A stretch of DNA of 64,000 nucleotides from Lindgomyces ingoldianus. Taxonomy: Eukaryota > Ascomycota > Dothideomycetes > Pleosporales > Lindgomycetaceae. The notes beneath the pieces were generated by a model. The model was not told the origin of the DNA. It did no database searches and worked only from the letters and a program-made list of their open reading frames with translations. Position 1 is the first letter of the stretch. Every line of letters begins with the position of its first letter. A program made the translations under genes and the position numbers. The stretch lies in contig NW_022985163.1 of NCBI RefSeq assembly GCF_010093535.1, positions 919,120-983,119 on the forward strand, read 5' to 3'. Of the stretch, positions 1 through 13,600 are shown in pieces.

Positions 1-1
1 G

Positions 2-3000
2 ACGCCTCAGGTCGAAGAGACTCCAGACACCACCGATCAGCCGTCGCCAATCAACGACGATGACGCCGACCAACCGCAGAAGCCGGCATCTGCGCCCTTG
101 CAAAAGCGGCGAAGAGTGACCCGCGCATGCGATGAGTGTCGACGGAAGAAGATCAAATGCGACGGCAAACAGCCCTGCACCCATTGCACTGTCTACAGCT
201 ATGGTACGTCTGGCCTTCCGTATCCAACGACGTTGCCCGCCGCCGCATGCTGACGTAGAACCTATGAAGAATGTACATACGATCAGCCATCAAATCGCAG
301 GCGCAACGCTGCCCCGCAATATATCGAAGCCTTGGAGACTCAATTGAAGCGTGCAAAGGCACTTTTGCACCTTGTGTTCCCCAATCTTGATTTGAATGAC
401 CCGAACATCGACCATTACTTGCAAAATGGTATGCTTCCCCAACTGCCAATGGGTGGCCCACGACCTCTACAGAATCCGCACGGTCCTCGCATGTCGCACC
501 GGCGCGACGACCAAGCAGGAGAAGAAATCCCTGAATCGCATCTTGAGTCGATGGTCAAGGCCACAGGCCAGCTCGATCTTGACGAGGATGGGAATTGGGA
601 CTATCACGGTCACTCTTCAGGCCTCAGTTTCATGAGAAGACTGCAACAACAGTTTGGAGACATCATCGCCCCTTCTAACGGTTCCCCAAGCTCCCCCTTT
701 GTCAAGTTCCGACCCATGTCACAGGTGTTTGACTCTCCAAAGTCCGCCCAGGATTCGCCTGTGGACTCATCAACCCCATTGCCCTCCGGTACTGATCTGC
801 CCCCGAAGAAGGAAGCTAAACTGTTGTGCGACAATGCCTTAGTCGATGCTGGTGCGCTGCTACGAGTTGTGCATATCCCCTCGTTTTATAAGTCGATGGA
901 CCGGATCTACAATACTGCACCGGAGAACTATGGCAATGCAGAAAATCAATTTTTGCCCCTGCTTTATGCTGTCCTCGCCCTAGGAACACTATTTGCGAAG
1001 AGTAGTGCCGAATTCGACCAGATAGGATATGAATCCGCCATCGATGAAGGGTAAGCCCAACTCGCCACAATAATCTATCGAAAATGCATGGTAACATTTT
1101 GCAGCTTCAAGTATTTCAAGGCCTCTCGACAACTACTGGACATTGCAGACTGCAGAGATTTGGTTTCACTGCAGGCAATAGTGTTCATGATTCAGTTCCT
1201 GCAATCATCTGCGAAACTATCGACCTGCTATGCGTACGTTGGCGTTGCTTTACGATCTGCCCTGCGCATGGGTTTGCATCGATCCTTCAACGACAATTTT
1301 AGTCCGATCGAGGCTGAGACGCGAAAACGTGTTTTCTGGGTTGTCCGCAAGATGGACACCTACGTTGGGGCTATGCTGGGGTTACCTCACTTCCTCGATG
1401 AAGAAGACATTGATCAAGACTGGCCGACTGAAGTTGATGATGAATATATAACAGAAACAGAAATTCGCCCTATGCCCGAAGGGAGAATTTCTCTCGTTGC
1501 CGGCGCCAATGCTCATACTCGAATTGTCCAGATCCTTGCGAAGATTTGCAAGTACGTGTATCCTATTCAAGGTACCCAGTCTGGCGGAAAAAATTCAGTC
1601 ACATATTCCGTGAGCTATTCTAGGATTCGAGAAATCGAACAAGATCTTCAGCAATGGTTGGACGGGCTTCCAATGGCGCTTAAACCAGGTGGAGAAGCGC
1701 CTAGAGTTATTGTCAGGTACGTTCACGATAATTCTTCCATGCGATACCCATGTCGCTCACGGAGGCACATTACAGGGTTCAACAACTTCTTAGGATGGCT
1801 TTTGGCCATGCGCAGCTACTCCTTTACCGCCCATTTCTGCACTACGTCTCGCAAACATACAAAACCAAGACAGCCGACCAAAGGGCATTCGCTTGCGCCT
1901 CAGCATGCATCAGCGTTTCTCGGAACATCATTCACATTACCACAGAGATGAAGAAAGGAGGACTCCTCATTGGAGCATACTGGTTTTCGATGTACACGAC
2001 TTTCTTCGCGATCATTTCTATCATATACTTCGTATTAGAGAATCCGAACAACCCCACGAGTACTGAGCTCTTCCGTGATGCATTAGAAGGCAAAGAAACA
2101 CTAGCACATTTCGCCAAGAGAAGTATGGCAGCAGATAGGTGTACTGCCACACTAAATGTATGTGGCTTTCAGTTGTGTTTCACATTGTACGGACACTAAC
2201 AAAGGCGTTAGACCATTTTCGAGAGGCTACCTAAAACGGTAAAACATAGTGGACCTTTCGCCAGCAGCAAGAAACGCAGGCAGGGTAGTTCACCGCAGTC
2301 CATCCAAAGCCGCCCCAGCTTGTTCAAACAGGATCCGGAGTTAATTGAAATGGGACCTCGCCGGGCGAGCACCTTCCCTGAGTCGATGCCAAACAGCAAA
2401 CGCACCAGCCTCGGTCACTCCCTCCCGATATCTGGAACACATCTCGCCAATCTTGGTGTTGACTCCCCCTACGGGCAGTCGACTTCCCAATCAAGTAGCG
2501 ACTTCTTCGACCCCACCCCTAGCCTAACCCCAACATCCACAGGGACGAGCAATCTCAGTGGCTTCAGCCTTCCTCAAACCCACACTCCTCTTCAGGGACC
2601 CACTCAGTCATATCCCTCTACTTCACTCACTAATACGGTTGTTGATCCTACAGGCCTCAACGTCCCGGTTTCTGATGTATCCGCAATGATGTTTCCCTCC
2701 GCTGACCCCTTTGCATATCCAAACCAACCGATGACAACGTTCGAGAATAATAATCTCCAGAATTTTGAGCCCAAGACTTCATCGCCTAGTAGGTCGAACT
2801 TAGGATTCCAAGCTTCTGGGGTAGACATGAAATCGCATCCTGCCACATTTGGTCCTAGCAGTCACCCGAAAGGGAATGTGCCGATTGACCCTAGGGCACC
2901 TCACCCGAGCGATAATGATGTACAACTTTTTGGCCCAATGCCAATGTACCTGATGCAGGGCGCTCAAATGGCGGGTACACAAGGACAGCGGTTCCAGCCG

Positions 3001-3192
3001 GAGCTCCCTCAACATCGCCTTCACATACATGGCGCAGACGGCGGCAATGTGGCCTTCGATGACCTCTTCGGCGGTGAAGAATGGGCAAATACATTCATGG
3101 ATCAGGGTCTGGGACTGAGTGGTAATGGAAGTGGGTTTGGTGGCAACCCTGGTGTTGACCCGGCTGGAATGGGGATGGGAAATTGGCGGTGA
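2..3192 (+). CDS. Zn2Cys6 fungal transcription factor (5' partial)
   Basis: Sequence-specific nuclear regulator; the target pathway is not evident. The reading frame is already open at base 2, so the true start lies outside the window. Exons deduced: 2-203, 270-1050, 1105-1716, 1776-2157, 2212-3192 (985 visible residues); introns are 54-66 bp with GT-AG ends. The binuclear zinc cluster is at visible residues 43-69, spaced C-x2-C-x6-C-x5-C-x2-C-x6-C ([11 protein letters not shown] then CTHC), and is split by the first intron just before the last Cys. A basic linker and a short coiled coil ([13 protein letters not shown]) follow. The middle holds the fungal_trans domain with GLHRSFND and [12 protein letters not shown], and the C-terminal third is Ser/Pro/Gly rich, typical of an activation region. 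The cluster resembles yeast Hal9/Tbs1 and filamentous Fcr1-type regulators, from memory only, so no symbol is given. Confidence 0.9.
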
Positions 3193-4193
3193 CGAAGAAA
3201 CAAGAATGAATACCATGGAAGACGAAGCAAGAGAGGGAGTTGAGTTACCATAAGTGCTTTCAGGATCTTCTTACAGATGCCAACCTCATTTCCGCGGAGC
3301 GGCGGTCTCACGACTAGGAGAACTTCACTAATCCTTCGGATTGTTGACACCCGCCTCACTTCTGAAGAGCCATGGCCTCTTTCGTGGGTACTTTTCCGTC
3401 AAGATACACGTACAGACACAGTCTCATATTATGAATTACCGAACCGGATTGAGTAGGTTGTTAAAATGATACCCTCTTCGCTACGAAGTATCACCCTAGG
3501 CAGTCCCAAAGGCCGAGAGCAGGTTCTCTCGAGGTTAAGTTGTTAATCCCTGACTCTTCTTCCTTTCCTGATACCCATTCCGTATTTCATAATTCTAATC
3601 AACAGATTTCAAATTTGCGTCATTGGATTTCCTTTCCAGTTTGAAACTTTTGAAAAGGGCCATTCTTACAATGGCTTAAGTTTGGATACGATCTAGCGAT
3701 TGGGGAGATACCAAAATCATAGAGCATGCAACTGGCGTTTTTGGGTCAGGATTTTGTTTCCGATTGGCTCTTCTCAACACTTTCCACAAAATTTTATTGG
3801 GTTGAATGTGAAGACGCAGCCTTGGCGGACAGTAACGAATCGGTCTTGAAACTGAGTCTGTGGTCGGCCTTGTAGATTTGAAATAAAGTTAGGATATATA
3901 TAACCCGCTGGTGTCTATCATGGTGGTGGCTGGTCAACAGAGTGGAATATTTTAACGAGTGCAAATGTGGCTGGTGGGCTGTTCCTCTTTGTTGGTTGGT
4001 CTATGGTTTCCCGTCCGTGCTTGTGGCGATTCGCCACACTAACTTCAATCCTTTACCTTGACTCACTAAATCCCTCTACCACTACCAATTTAACTTGTTC
4101 TACTTAGTATTTTCTGCCTCTCCGCCCACTTTCAATCCATTCCCATCCAGCAACATTCCGCCCAACCATTTACTCAAGCGACCATTTTCTTTC
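3193..4193. other. Intergenic: 3' flank of the Zn2Cys6 gene and promoter of the phosphotransferase gene
   Basis: No credible reading frame. The last ~120 bp before 4194 are pyrimidine-rich and free of in-frame ATG, consistent with a 5' leader. Nothing else recognised. Confidence 0.6.
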
Positions 4194-5362
4194 ATGACTA
4201 CTAGACGAGTGGCCCGTGGTGGGCGCAACCCGAAAGACCTACCTCGTGATCAACAGGTTTCCAGGAAAGTGAGTTGGCTGTTGAGACATGGTGCGAATCA
4301 GGAGGGTTTGAAGCTAGGGAAGGGCGGCTATGTTAGTGTTCAGGATGCTGTAAGCTATCGTTATATCGTCTGGCATTTTATATTTCCATCCGTGCACTTC
4401 CTCATACTTCTTTCCTGTTGCGAAATATTGCGTTATAGATAGCGATTTTCGATGTCTGTTTTGGATTATCCACAGTATCCATATTACTCCTCTTCACCCA
4501 GCATCCATACTTCAGCTTGAGCTCAGTTTCTAAATTCTTTCAGCTCAACACGCGCGCCCTAAAATCGCTCAACATAACCTTCCCCGAACTCCGCGCCATG
4601 GTCGCCGAAAACGATAAACAACGTTTCTCGATGATCCTCGCCTCATCACTTAGCGATTCCTCCAACATCACCTCTTCCCCAGTAAACCGACTCGAATCCG
4701 AGGCCTTCGACCCAACCCCCAAGTCTGACGACCCAAGCGACTACATCATCCGTGCAAATCAGGGCCACTCCATCAGTGTCGAGACGGAAGGCCTGTTAAC
4801 GGAAGTCAGCGAGGAAAGCGGGAATGTGCCAGAGCTATGTGTCCACGGCACTGATGAGCCCGCTTGGCGTTTAATTTTGAAATCTGGTGGCCTGAGATGC
4901 ATGGGAAGGAATCATATCCACTTCGCGTCCGGGCTTCCTAGGGGCTTCAAGTCGATGGACCAAGGCATCGCTGCTACCGTAGAGGGAAAAGATGCCCCGC
5001 ATGTTATATCGGGAATGCGGAAATCTTCTACTATTCTCATTTACATCAATATTCGTGCCGCTATGGCCCATGGTATCAAATTCTTTTTGAGTGAGAATGG
5101 GGTTGTTTTGACGGAAGGAAATGAGAAAGGAGTTTTGTCATATGAATTCTTTGAGATGGTTGAGAGTAGAAAGAAAGGAGGTGGGGTCTTGATGAGAGAT
5201 GGTGTGTTGCCGGATGATGTTGAGGTCGATATTCGGGGGTGGGAGAAGGATATTAGCGATGCAAGAAGTTTGAAGCGGAGTCGCAAAGGGAAAGAGAGAA
5301 GCGGTAGAGGTGGGAAGGCGAGGGTTAATGATGATTCTAGGGATGTGTTTGTAGGCGTTTGA
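4194..5362 (+). CDS. TPT1: tRNA 2'-phosphotransferase (Tpt1/KptA family)
   Basis: Transfers the 2'-phosphate left at the tRNA splice junction to NAD+, the last step of tRNA splicing. Exons 4194-4349 and 4544-5362 (324 residues) flank a 194-bp intron, long for this window. The ATG at 4194 is the first in frame and opens a basic N-terminus (MTTRRVARGGRNPKD). Family motifs appear in order: SRKVSWLLRHGA, LKSLNITFPELRAMV with NDKQRF, IRANQGHSI, LCVHGT, GLRCMGRNHIHFASG, and MAHGIKFFLSENGV. The Arg and His residues of the LLRHG and RANQGHS motifs match positions required for catalysis in the family. The Lys/Arg/Ser-rich tail after about residue 280 exceeds the bacterial KptA length and is probably a disordered extension. 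A tRNA-Arg-like locus with an intron at 40.4 kb shows that tRNA splicing substrates exist in this genome. Confidence 0.93.
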
Positions 5363-8300
5363 ACCAGCTTCATAGCAATGCGGTGTCTATGTGGCGTCTT
5401 TAGTACTGAGAGGCTTCCTACCTGGTCGGTGGCATCTCTTTTAAGCAAAGGCACTTTAAGATTGAACTATAGCTCCTCTGGCCGTTGTACTGTCAAAAAT
5501 CAGATGCCCAGAACACTCTTGCAGACACATAAAAGCGAACTTTGGAGTTTCATTATATTTTCGCATATTCCCCTGATCTTTCCTTAACCTCCCCACACAC
5601 CCAAGCTCCAGAGAGTAAAACTAATTTCCACTTTTCGTTTCTGATTATGTTTCTGATTATTTTAGTGTTTAGCTCTCGAGGCGGCTTACATTTTCGCGCC
5701 AGTTAGGCTATTTACATACCAGCTTCTACAGGAGTTTAAGAGTTCCATTCAAGTTGTTTGCGTCTCGCAATCGGCTCGTTCATAAAGTGTTCAAGTTTTA
5801 CTCCTTGATCTCCTCATTGTTAGTTACCAACTTTCATATGCCAACCCCTAAATCCCATCGACCAAATTGGCCTTGCTTGGGCGTTCTAGAACGTCTTGAC
5901 ATTTTGCCCATTCTCCGGAATTTCGGCCTTCAACGTCGTCGTTATGGAGCTCGGTTTACCTTCCAATTCTGCAAAATTGGGACCTTGGCTTGGCAAACTG
6001 TGCTGCGACTATAATTGGCAATGCTTGACTTGTGTACTGAAGGAAGCATATCCATTCCTTCCATTGAAGCTCGAGAGGGTGGTGATGTTTAGGGAACCGC
6101 CAAGAGGGATGGATAGTTTGCAGGCGGTTTTCCACAGGGCTTCTGGCTTTGTCTATTCACGATCTACGATACTTCGACGCAGCTTACTATCATTCCAGGT
6201 TCGTTATTTGTTTCTATAATCTGTTTAAAGTTCCCCGGCCAGTCTAGATTGAATGGATCTTGGGGCAAATTTATCGTTGCGAGGATATACGTTTAAGTAA
6301 GAGAAGACTATGTTCAGTTGGCAGGCTCATTAACGATTTACTACATGTCGGCCAGTTCATGCTCCATCAAATTCATGGATGGTTTCAAAAATAATATCTG
6401 GGATATAAAGGCAAGTACAAATATGGGTATAACAATTGCAGATGTGCACATTGAGATTAATGAAGTGTTCTTAATCAAAGTTCACGTTCCTGACGTAGAA
6501 TTCTCAAACATCTCGAAATCGGTATGATATACCGCCTTCCTATTTAATCTGCATGATGATATAGAATGTTTAAAGCCTTCTGCTGTTCATCGGCTTTACA
6601 CTGTTCCTCTGGGAACAGGTGGCTATGAGCAACGCCATGCACATTCTGCCTAGGATAGCATCATTTCTGAAGGATCCCGATTAACGCTACATGGGTTAAC
6701 ACACTAACCCAATTTTCTACTATTGGTCTTTACCCATTCACATAACTAGCCAGTGAGAATACTGCATCGTTTTGATTAACTGGGGATTGCGGCTTCGACT
6801 AGCTTTCTCTCCTTCTGCGTAGTTTATCCCCTAATAAGGTGGAAGGTCTATGTACAAGAGGAAATGGTCGGGCTCTAATCACCGTACTCCAGTGTAAGTG
6901 GTGGCGAAGGTGTTGGAATATGGTGGCTGAACATACGCCCATGAGTTGCATTTGTTTCAGGTATTCACATACATGATGGAATTTGCGTTTAAGAGTTCCG
7001 TAGTTCTCGGATTGTGCTTGAATTCGGGGTCCTGGGCTATGTGCGTTTCATGTCACTAGCTGGTAGGTTAAAGGCACAGTTACAAGGTAGTCCCATGTAA
7101 ATCACCTTCGAAGATGATTATTAATAGCACCGGTGATAAACATCAGACTTCCAATCTGATCTGCTTACGACGGCGTGGAAATATCTGTATGGCTATTTCA
7201 CCCTATATTTCTACTGGAGGAGCCGTTCGCTTAAATGCCAGAAAACAGACCATCGAAGAACACCTCAGGCAATCCGCGTAAGAGACCTCCGTCCATGAGT
7301 TGGCGTGTGTGGGCGTTGACCGCCCAGATGCAGCCAATGCATCTCAAGGATAAGACAGTTGGCGCCCACCGTATCTAGCCATCATTTCGTTGTCTAGTCT
7401 AAGGTTAAGCCAAGAAGTGAAATATAAGCTTGCTCTAACTGGTACGTTAAGGTTAGGCTCTCTGCCCTCAGACCTTACGTGCTTTTTAAATACATTCCTT
7501 TTTGCTATTTCACACTTGCTCTGAATGGAAGCCCGGACGAACCAAAGGTATCTATGCTCAACCAATCTGCCTAGGGCTCTGATATATTAATGATTTCCGT
7601 AAGCGTGAGCTATCTCCAGGCACATCGAAAGCATCGTCCTTGAAGGATACATCGAAATCTCCCAACGCCGTTTGGTGGGGCGTAGTGTGGTTGCCTCAAA
7701 TGTAGCTTAATGCTATGTACCTAGGTATGGGTTTGGGCCGCGAACTAAGCATTAACAATGAATAACAGCTATTTATGCAGCCGGACACCAAGCTAGAGAT
7801 CCGATATGGAAGGGCATATCGTTTGACGATCTACTTCACAGAAAGTTACCATTCTTTCACTATTTACATCATAATCCATTGCAGCCCTAGCAAGTCTAGT
7901 GGAACTCCTTCAATATTTTCGCCGGTATCAGGAGGGGTAACGCAAACCAAGGGAATCTATCTAAAGGAAGATTGATTCCGCGCTGTATCCTCCATCGCAC
8001 CCCCAAATTCCCCTAGTTGTTCATGCGCGAGATATTCCTAAACATTTTGACAAGTGGAACATCCCCTTAACCAAAGCACGCAAATGCATTCCTAGAAGTT
8101 CCAAGCTATTTTACGACATTTCGAGTATTGTGACGCCAGGTCTCGTAAATAAATTTTCGATGGGCATAGAGCAGTGTTGAAGAGCGGGGTAATCGAGCTA
8201 TGATCGACGTGATTTTCATGATATTGGGTCATTTCCATAAGTTACAAGGCGGTGGTTTCGTCTCTATAGGATATCAGAGTAAGTGGAAGATGTCGAGACT

Positions 8301-8978
8301 ACACAGAAAGAAGATTTGCACTTTTTGTCCGGAGGCCAAGCCCAAAGGTTATCGTTGCCGCTTAGGACGTAGGAGTTCATCCCTGCCGAAAGTTGAAAGC
8401 GCTGATTGTCATAAGAAGTAAACCCTCTTCTGTCCTTTGGGTGAACATGAAGTCGCGGCAGTTGATGGTCCTACCGGTAAGTGTGCCCAGGCGGCCGTAT
8501 TGAAACGATGAGCACGCGCTTGCGACAGGCGCCTTCCTACTGGAGTTAGAGAGATACTTGGCGTCTGATGTTCCCTTCACTTCAGGCCGCTCCAGCCTTG
8601 GCAGAGCTAAACCGCTCGTCGTAACTCTCTGCATCTCTTCCTGTATCAGCCTGCACATCCCGCCAATTTCATTGTGGTCCAACGTAGCTCAGCGTAAATT
8701 TATACGTATACATTGTCGTTCTGAGCTTGATTGATAGCATATGTTCGAGTATATAGTTGTGCACAAGGAGAGGCACGTAAGCTGCCCTCGCCTGCGTCCC
8801 GGCCAAGAATGGAGATAAAACAAACACTGTAGCAGACGAACCAGCCTCGAAATTTACCTTCATAATTAGCCACCATGACTTGGACAGACTCCGACACATC
8901 TTCCTTTGCCTCTTCTTCTACCGTCCCCTCGAAAGTCCATCTCATGGTTATTTTTCAAATCGCTCACACCCCCAGGAT
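5363..8978. other. Long gene-poor interval
   Basis: About 3.6 kb with only short overlapping frames showing no domain, motif or splice structure I recognise. Base composition is moderately AT rich but not at the level of the terminal block. A pyrimidine-rich stretch and an ATG in a good context (8875) just before the next gene may belong to that gene's leader. No RNA gene or repeat recognised. Confidence 0.5.
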
Positions 8979-10650
8979 ATGTTCATAGACACCGCTGCCG
9001 CCAACGCCGGCTCCAAGGCTAAAGTCGCTCGAGCTCCTCAAAGTACAACTCGAGATTCCGAAGAAACAACACCCCTTCTAGAAACATTCGTTGGTCAGGA
9101 TCCACCACCTACCTACCTTGAAGCTACCACACCCAATCCATGGAATGGTCGGCCGAGTGGAGATGAAGCTACTCGCTTACTGTCCTTCGATGGGCGAGGC
9201 ACACCAGTTCCACTGCTTGCCCGCTCGTCGGATGGAATGTATAAGGGTGGAGCGTACCAGCGGCGGAGCCTCCGAGAGCATTGCTCCCGAAGACGGATGA
9301 TTAAATACATCGCTGCCGTACTCTTCTTAATCATAGTAGCAGCCATTATTGCGGCAGCAACTCGGAAGGAAGAGAAGGCATGTCTTCGTTTCAGCCAATA
9401 AGAGCCCGCTGACCGCCTAACAGAAAATCGTCTCGCCCATCCCAGCATTACCATCACAACCACAAGAGGGATATCCCATTCGCTGGCCTTCAAATTGTAA
9501 GAAGGATTATAACACAAACACTGCGGAGTTCAACTTCGGTATGCCTCCCGAGTTGCGCATTCAAGAGGCAGTCCACCAGCTAGACGGCCCCTACAAACGC
9601 GTATCTGGTTGGATCCACGTTGTTAGGGCACCAGCAGATCAACCAGCGGGCACAGTCCAAGCAAAGCTTGCCTACGCAGTTTCCCAATCAGTCGATATCG
9701 ACAGTATTAAATATGCTTCGACAGAGACAGGTCTAACCATTGGTGACCCTGTCGTTCCAGACGTTGGAGACAGCGTTAAACCCGGTACAGCATGCTTAGG
9801 CATATCTGTCGTTGTATACATTGCCCCAGGAGCGAAGCTAGAGAACTTCAACGTAGCATCAGTGCATCTGGGTATGCAGATACATCAGGGAGTCGACTTC
9901 TCGGTTATCAATGCGACCTCGATATCCTTGACAACTGGAACCTTGGATGCTCCTCCATTCAACTCCCGTGAGACGAGGCTCGAGACGATATCTGGGTCCA
10001 TTAGTGGTAAATACGCTCTGCTCGACCTTCTCTCTATCAAGACGAAGAGTGGGTCTGTAAATGTCAACGTCGCGCCCAAAAAGGCAGGGAAGGAAGGATC
10101 TGAACCAGCCATCTTCCTAGCGAGCTCGCTATCTGGAAGCATCCGGGCTGATTTTGAACGGAAGAAAATTCCAGACCGAGATTATCAAGTGTCGATTGAT
10201 ACTAAGGTCGGTTCGGTGGATGGGACATTCATCCATGGTTCCACGACGGTGATCCAGTCTATTGCTGGATTCATTACCGCTGACATACTTCCTTTCGAAG
10301 CTGGCTCGTACGCATCAACAATTGAAACCTCTACTTCCTCGGGACAGACGAAGCTGAAGATCCGACCACCTTATGTAAACCCAGGGACTGCACTAAACAA
10401 GCTTACCAGCACGCATAAGAGTATCTCAGGTGCAATGGACTTGACCTATCCACAAGAATGGGAAGGTCATCTTGAGGGTAGCACTCTTAATGGAAGTCTT
10501 CATCTCGAAGGACGAGATCTCGAGCTAATTCATCAGGGCGAAGATGTGCCCGGTGGAAGTCGAGTCGAAGCTAAAAAGGGTGGCGGAGGCAGTAATATGT
10601 TGTTCAAAACCGTCAGCGGAAGCTGCGAGGTCAAGGTTGGAAACCTCTGA
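8979..10650 (+). CDS. Single-pass membrane protein with Ser/Gly-rich repetitive ectodomain
   Basis: Function unknown. Exons 8979-9377 and 9424-10650 give 541 residues. The N-terminal ~107 residues are polar and carry a PPTY motif (DPPPTYLEA, ~residue 42), a possible WW-domain or ubiquitin-ligase docking site, plus an acidic TPLLETF. A hydrophobic helix spans ~108-128 (IAAVLFLIIVAAIIAAATRK) after a basic flank, suggesting type II topology. The rest repeats short strands of the kind LETISGSISGKY, KTKSGSVNV, ASSLSGSIRA and KTVSGSCEVKV, resembling the beta-helical putative-adhesin (DUF4097-like) proteins common in fungi. The 46-bp intron starts GCATGT and ends TAACAG; only this GC-AG choice keeps both frames in phase. 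An alternative upstream ATG at 8875 could add a short exon. No partner is suggested by neighbours. Confidence 0.8.
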
Positions 10651-13600
10651 CAGTGTGCTTTAAGTTTGGCTAGACCCGGTGCTCTACAATGAGTTTTTGG
10701 AATATTAGTAAGGAGTACAATAATGGGTCCCCATCGTGAGAGATGATGAGCACACGCTGGGGCTTTGTTATAGATACATCTCAGCAGGATTTCTATCGCA
10801 CACAATGCCTATTTGATGTCTCCTCGAACCCACAATCGCTACCTCATCATGTAAGACATTAGTGACACATCAGTGATCAGTACTGCAAATAAATTATTTT
10901 TTCTTCCATTTCTCAAGATTACCCTTTCTAATCTTGATCTTGACGTCATGAGCGCATCCGCGCACGCGTCCCCTTCAAGGTTCTTCCGCCACAGACCCGT
11001 GGTCCTGGAACATGGGCACATCCTAGCATCTCATCTAAATCTACGCAAGTGCCACCATTACCCCTTCAAGCTTCCATCCTCTGAGTCGGTAGGGCTGAAC
11101 CAACTTAGTCATTGTGGAACCCATTCCCAACTTCGACATCCAGCATTTTGACGCCATTAGCCTCAAACCTTGAACCTCTACGTCCCTCGGCTGGCTTTCC
11201 CCAGAGCGGCATACCTTCGGCAGAACGTAGCGTGAACGGATGGATGGGTTCTTTTGGAGGCCTGATCTTCTCCAGAACCACTTCACACGGTTGGGAATAT
11301 GAGTAACACCGGCGGCTTGTGACAACGATAGCGGAGATCGCCTATCGGACTCTTGAACCAAAGCAGTGTCCCGTGAGCAAGAAGTCTAGTTCTCCCCCTG
11401 ACAATCGCCTGCCTGGCACGCAGTCCATACTGTTGAGGCGAGTAGCACAGCCCCTATTGAAGATCAACTTTACGATCGAGTTGGGTTATCATCGAAGTCG
11501 TCCGTACGATATTCGCGAATCCTATCAGGAAAGGATGTATTCCATAACCGAGGACCGCGCATTCCAGCCCAATGATACGTTGTCGAGGAATTTGCTGAAC
11601 CAAACAAGTATAAAATGTAGTAAGCTGAAGAATGTACGGCCGGTTCTCCGTGTACGACGGGGCTTGTGGAGCTGGACCGAGAATGATAACAGTCCGTAGT
11701 GGGGAGACGAGAGCCGTCCTTGCACAAATTCAATATGTTCTACAGCTGGAAGCAAGGGAGGACACATGAGGACAACCACCCACCCATTGACTTCCAGGTG
11801 ATAGCCATTCACTCCTTAGAAATAGCACGAAGGAAAGCGAACGGCCCGCATCTACTAGGGCATGCATGCGGGAGGCTCATTTTAGACGACAAGCCATGTC
11901 GGGAATGGCGCACAAATGGCTGCTCATCTGCAATCTGCACATCTTCACCTACCGCTACAACCTGTCATGCGTCTATGAGGTAAGATAGGCAGCATGATGG
12001 TGGCTGAATCGCAGACAATGATCTCTTGACGTCTAAACCTTTCTATCCTGAGGTTTTCATGCCTAGCCGGGAGGGGCCGACTGGAAGCCGTCCGGAAGAG
12101 AAGGAACAGATTCTAACCGATGTGCGAGGTGCATACTGACTGACAAATATACGTCTGGTGGGGTAGTACGGACTGAGGCGACGAGGGGCTGGGGCAGCGG
12201 TTAATAGAGGAGACACGGATCTGCTGCTGGAGCCGTTTTTATGACGTCTGATATTGCATGCAAAACATTGGGGGGACTACACAGACGCACCCCACAGACA
12301 GTTTTGCACGTTCCCTCACCGGCCAAGTTGCGGGGCTGAATCAAACAGCAAGCCTGAAGTGCAGAAGCAGAAGGAATTGGAGGTGGTGAATGTAACAAAG
12401 TGGCACGAACCTGTCAGTCAGCTGTCAAACGTCAACACGAGGCATTCACCGCTCAGCGCAAAGGGCGTCTGCTGGCTATGGAGTGGTTTGCATCGTACAC
12501 GCGATGCTGGCGAGAGCAGTTCCACGATGGTATTGCCGGGGCCGGGTTGGCCATGTTTGGCTTCTGAGGTGTGAGCTCAGGTGAAGGGGTCGGCCATCCT
12601 AAAGCGGCCACTCTTCTCGGGTTGGACGGCGAGCTCGGCGCGCTCTCCGCCTCAAGGTGCTCGCTCGAGCTGAGGGCTGCTGACGGCGGCCGAATCACGT
12701 CGAGTGGAGGTGCGATGTGATGGTGGTGAAAGGCGATGGTGAGGATGTTGCGCCGCGGTGAAGGTCGCTAACAACCCCTGTCCAGTTTCACGTGCGTTTC
12801 AAGTCTCTGACCCTCCTCGTCGCGTCCTGACCGACCACCAACATCTTCTCTCCATTCCTCCCCATCAGCGCTCGTTCGCAGGCCCGTCTTCTCGATTGAG
12901 AAGATCGCAGCCAGGGCTGTCCTGAAACTGCTGTCCTCGAGAGTTTCGTCTCGCGAATAGGGCTGCTTCCCCCAGGCATCCTGCTCTCCGAACCGGCACG
13001 CTCCTTGTCCGGGAGAAGATCAATTGGTGACTGCCTCTCTCTTCCATGTCGACCGCGCCGCAAGGGAGACACGAGCTGCGAGCTCAGCATGCACTCCCGA
13101 GCGCGCAATGAGCACCCCGCGGCCGCAGCGCGGTGCGAGTGTTCTCAAGAGTCCCATAGATGAGGCCAGGGCCTTCTATTCACACCCCTCACCCCCAGCA
13201 GCCCTGGCAAGCTGTTCAAACCCCTCACCTACCTCGATCCCCGTCGACTGCTCCTTTGGGTGAACGCCTCTGCCCCAAGCTGTCGCCGTTCCAGATCTCT
13301 GCAGCCAAGGCGCCTGACGCTGCCCTCAAACCAAGCGCCCAAATGGTTCCTTTGCGTCAACTCTCCCACATGTCATCTCATCTCATTGTTGCTGCACGGA
13401 AATCTTCAAACCCGTGTTTTCCCATATAGTCCCATGGTCCCTCAAGCTGTCCTTCCTTTTACTTTGGCCTCGTCACTCATTAGAATCCCAGCCCTATTAT
13501 TCTTACCTATTCATTCTTTTCTTGTCACTGGAGCGGGCTCCTTTCCGCGCTGGCTGCGAAGGGGATTCTTTCTCCGTACACTCTTTTAATTCAATCCTCA

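Noticed and set aside
12250..13110. CRISPR arrays, riboswitches or bacterial-type regulatory elements
   Set aside because: No regularly spaced repeats were seen here or elsewhere, and the gene structure is eukaryotic.
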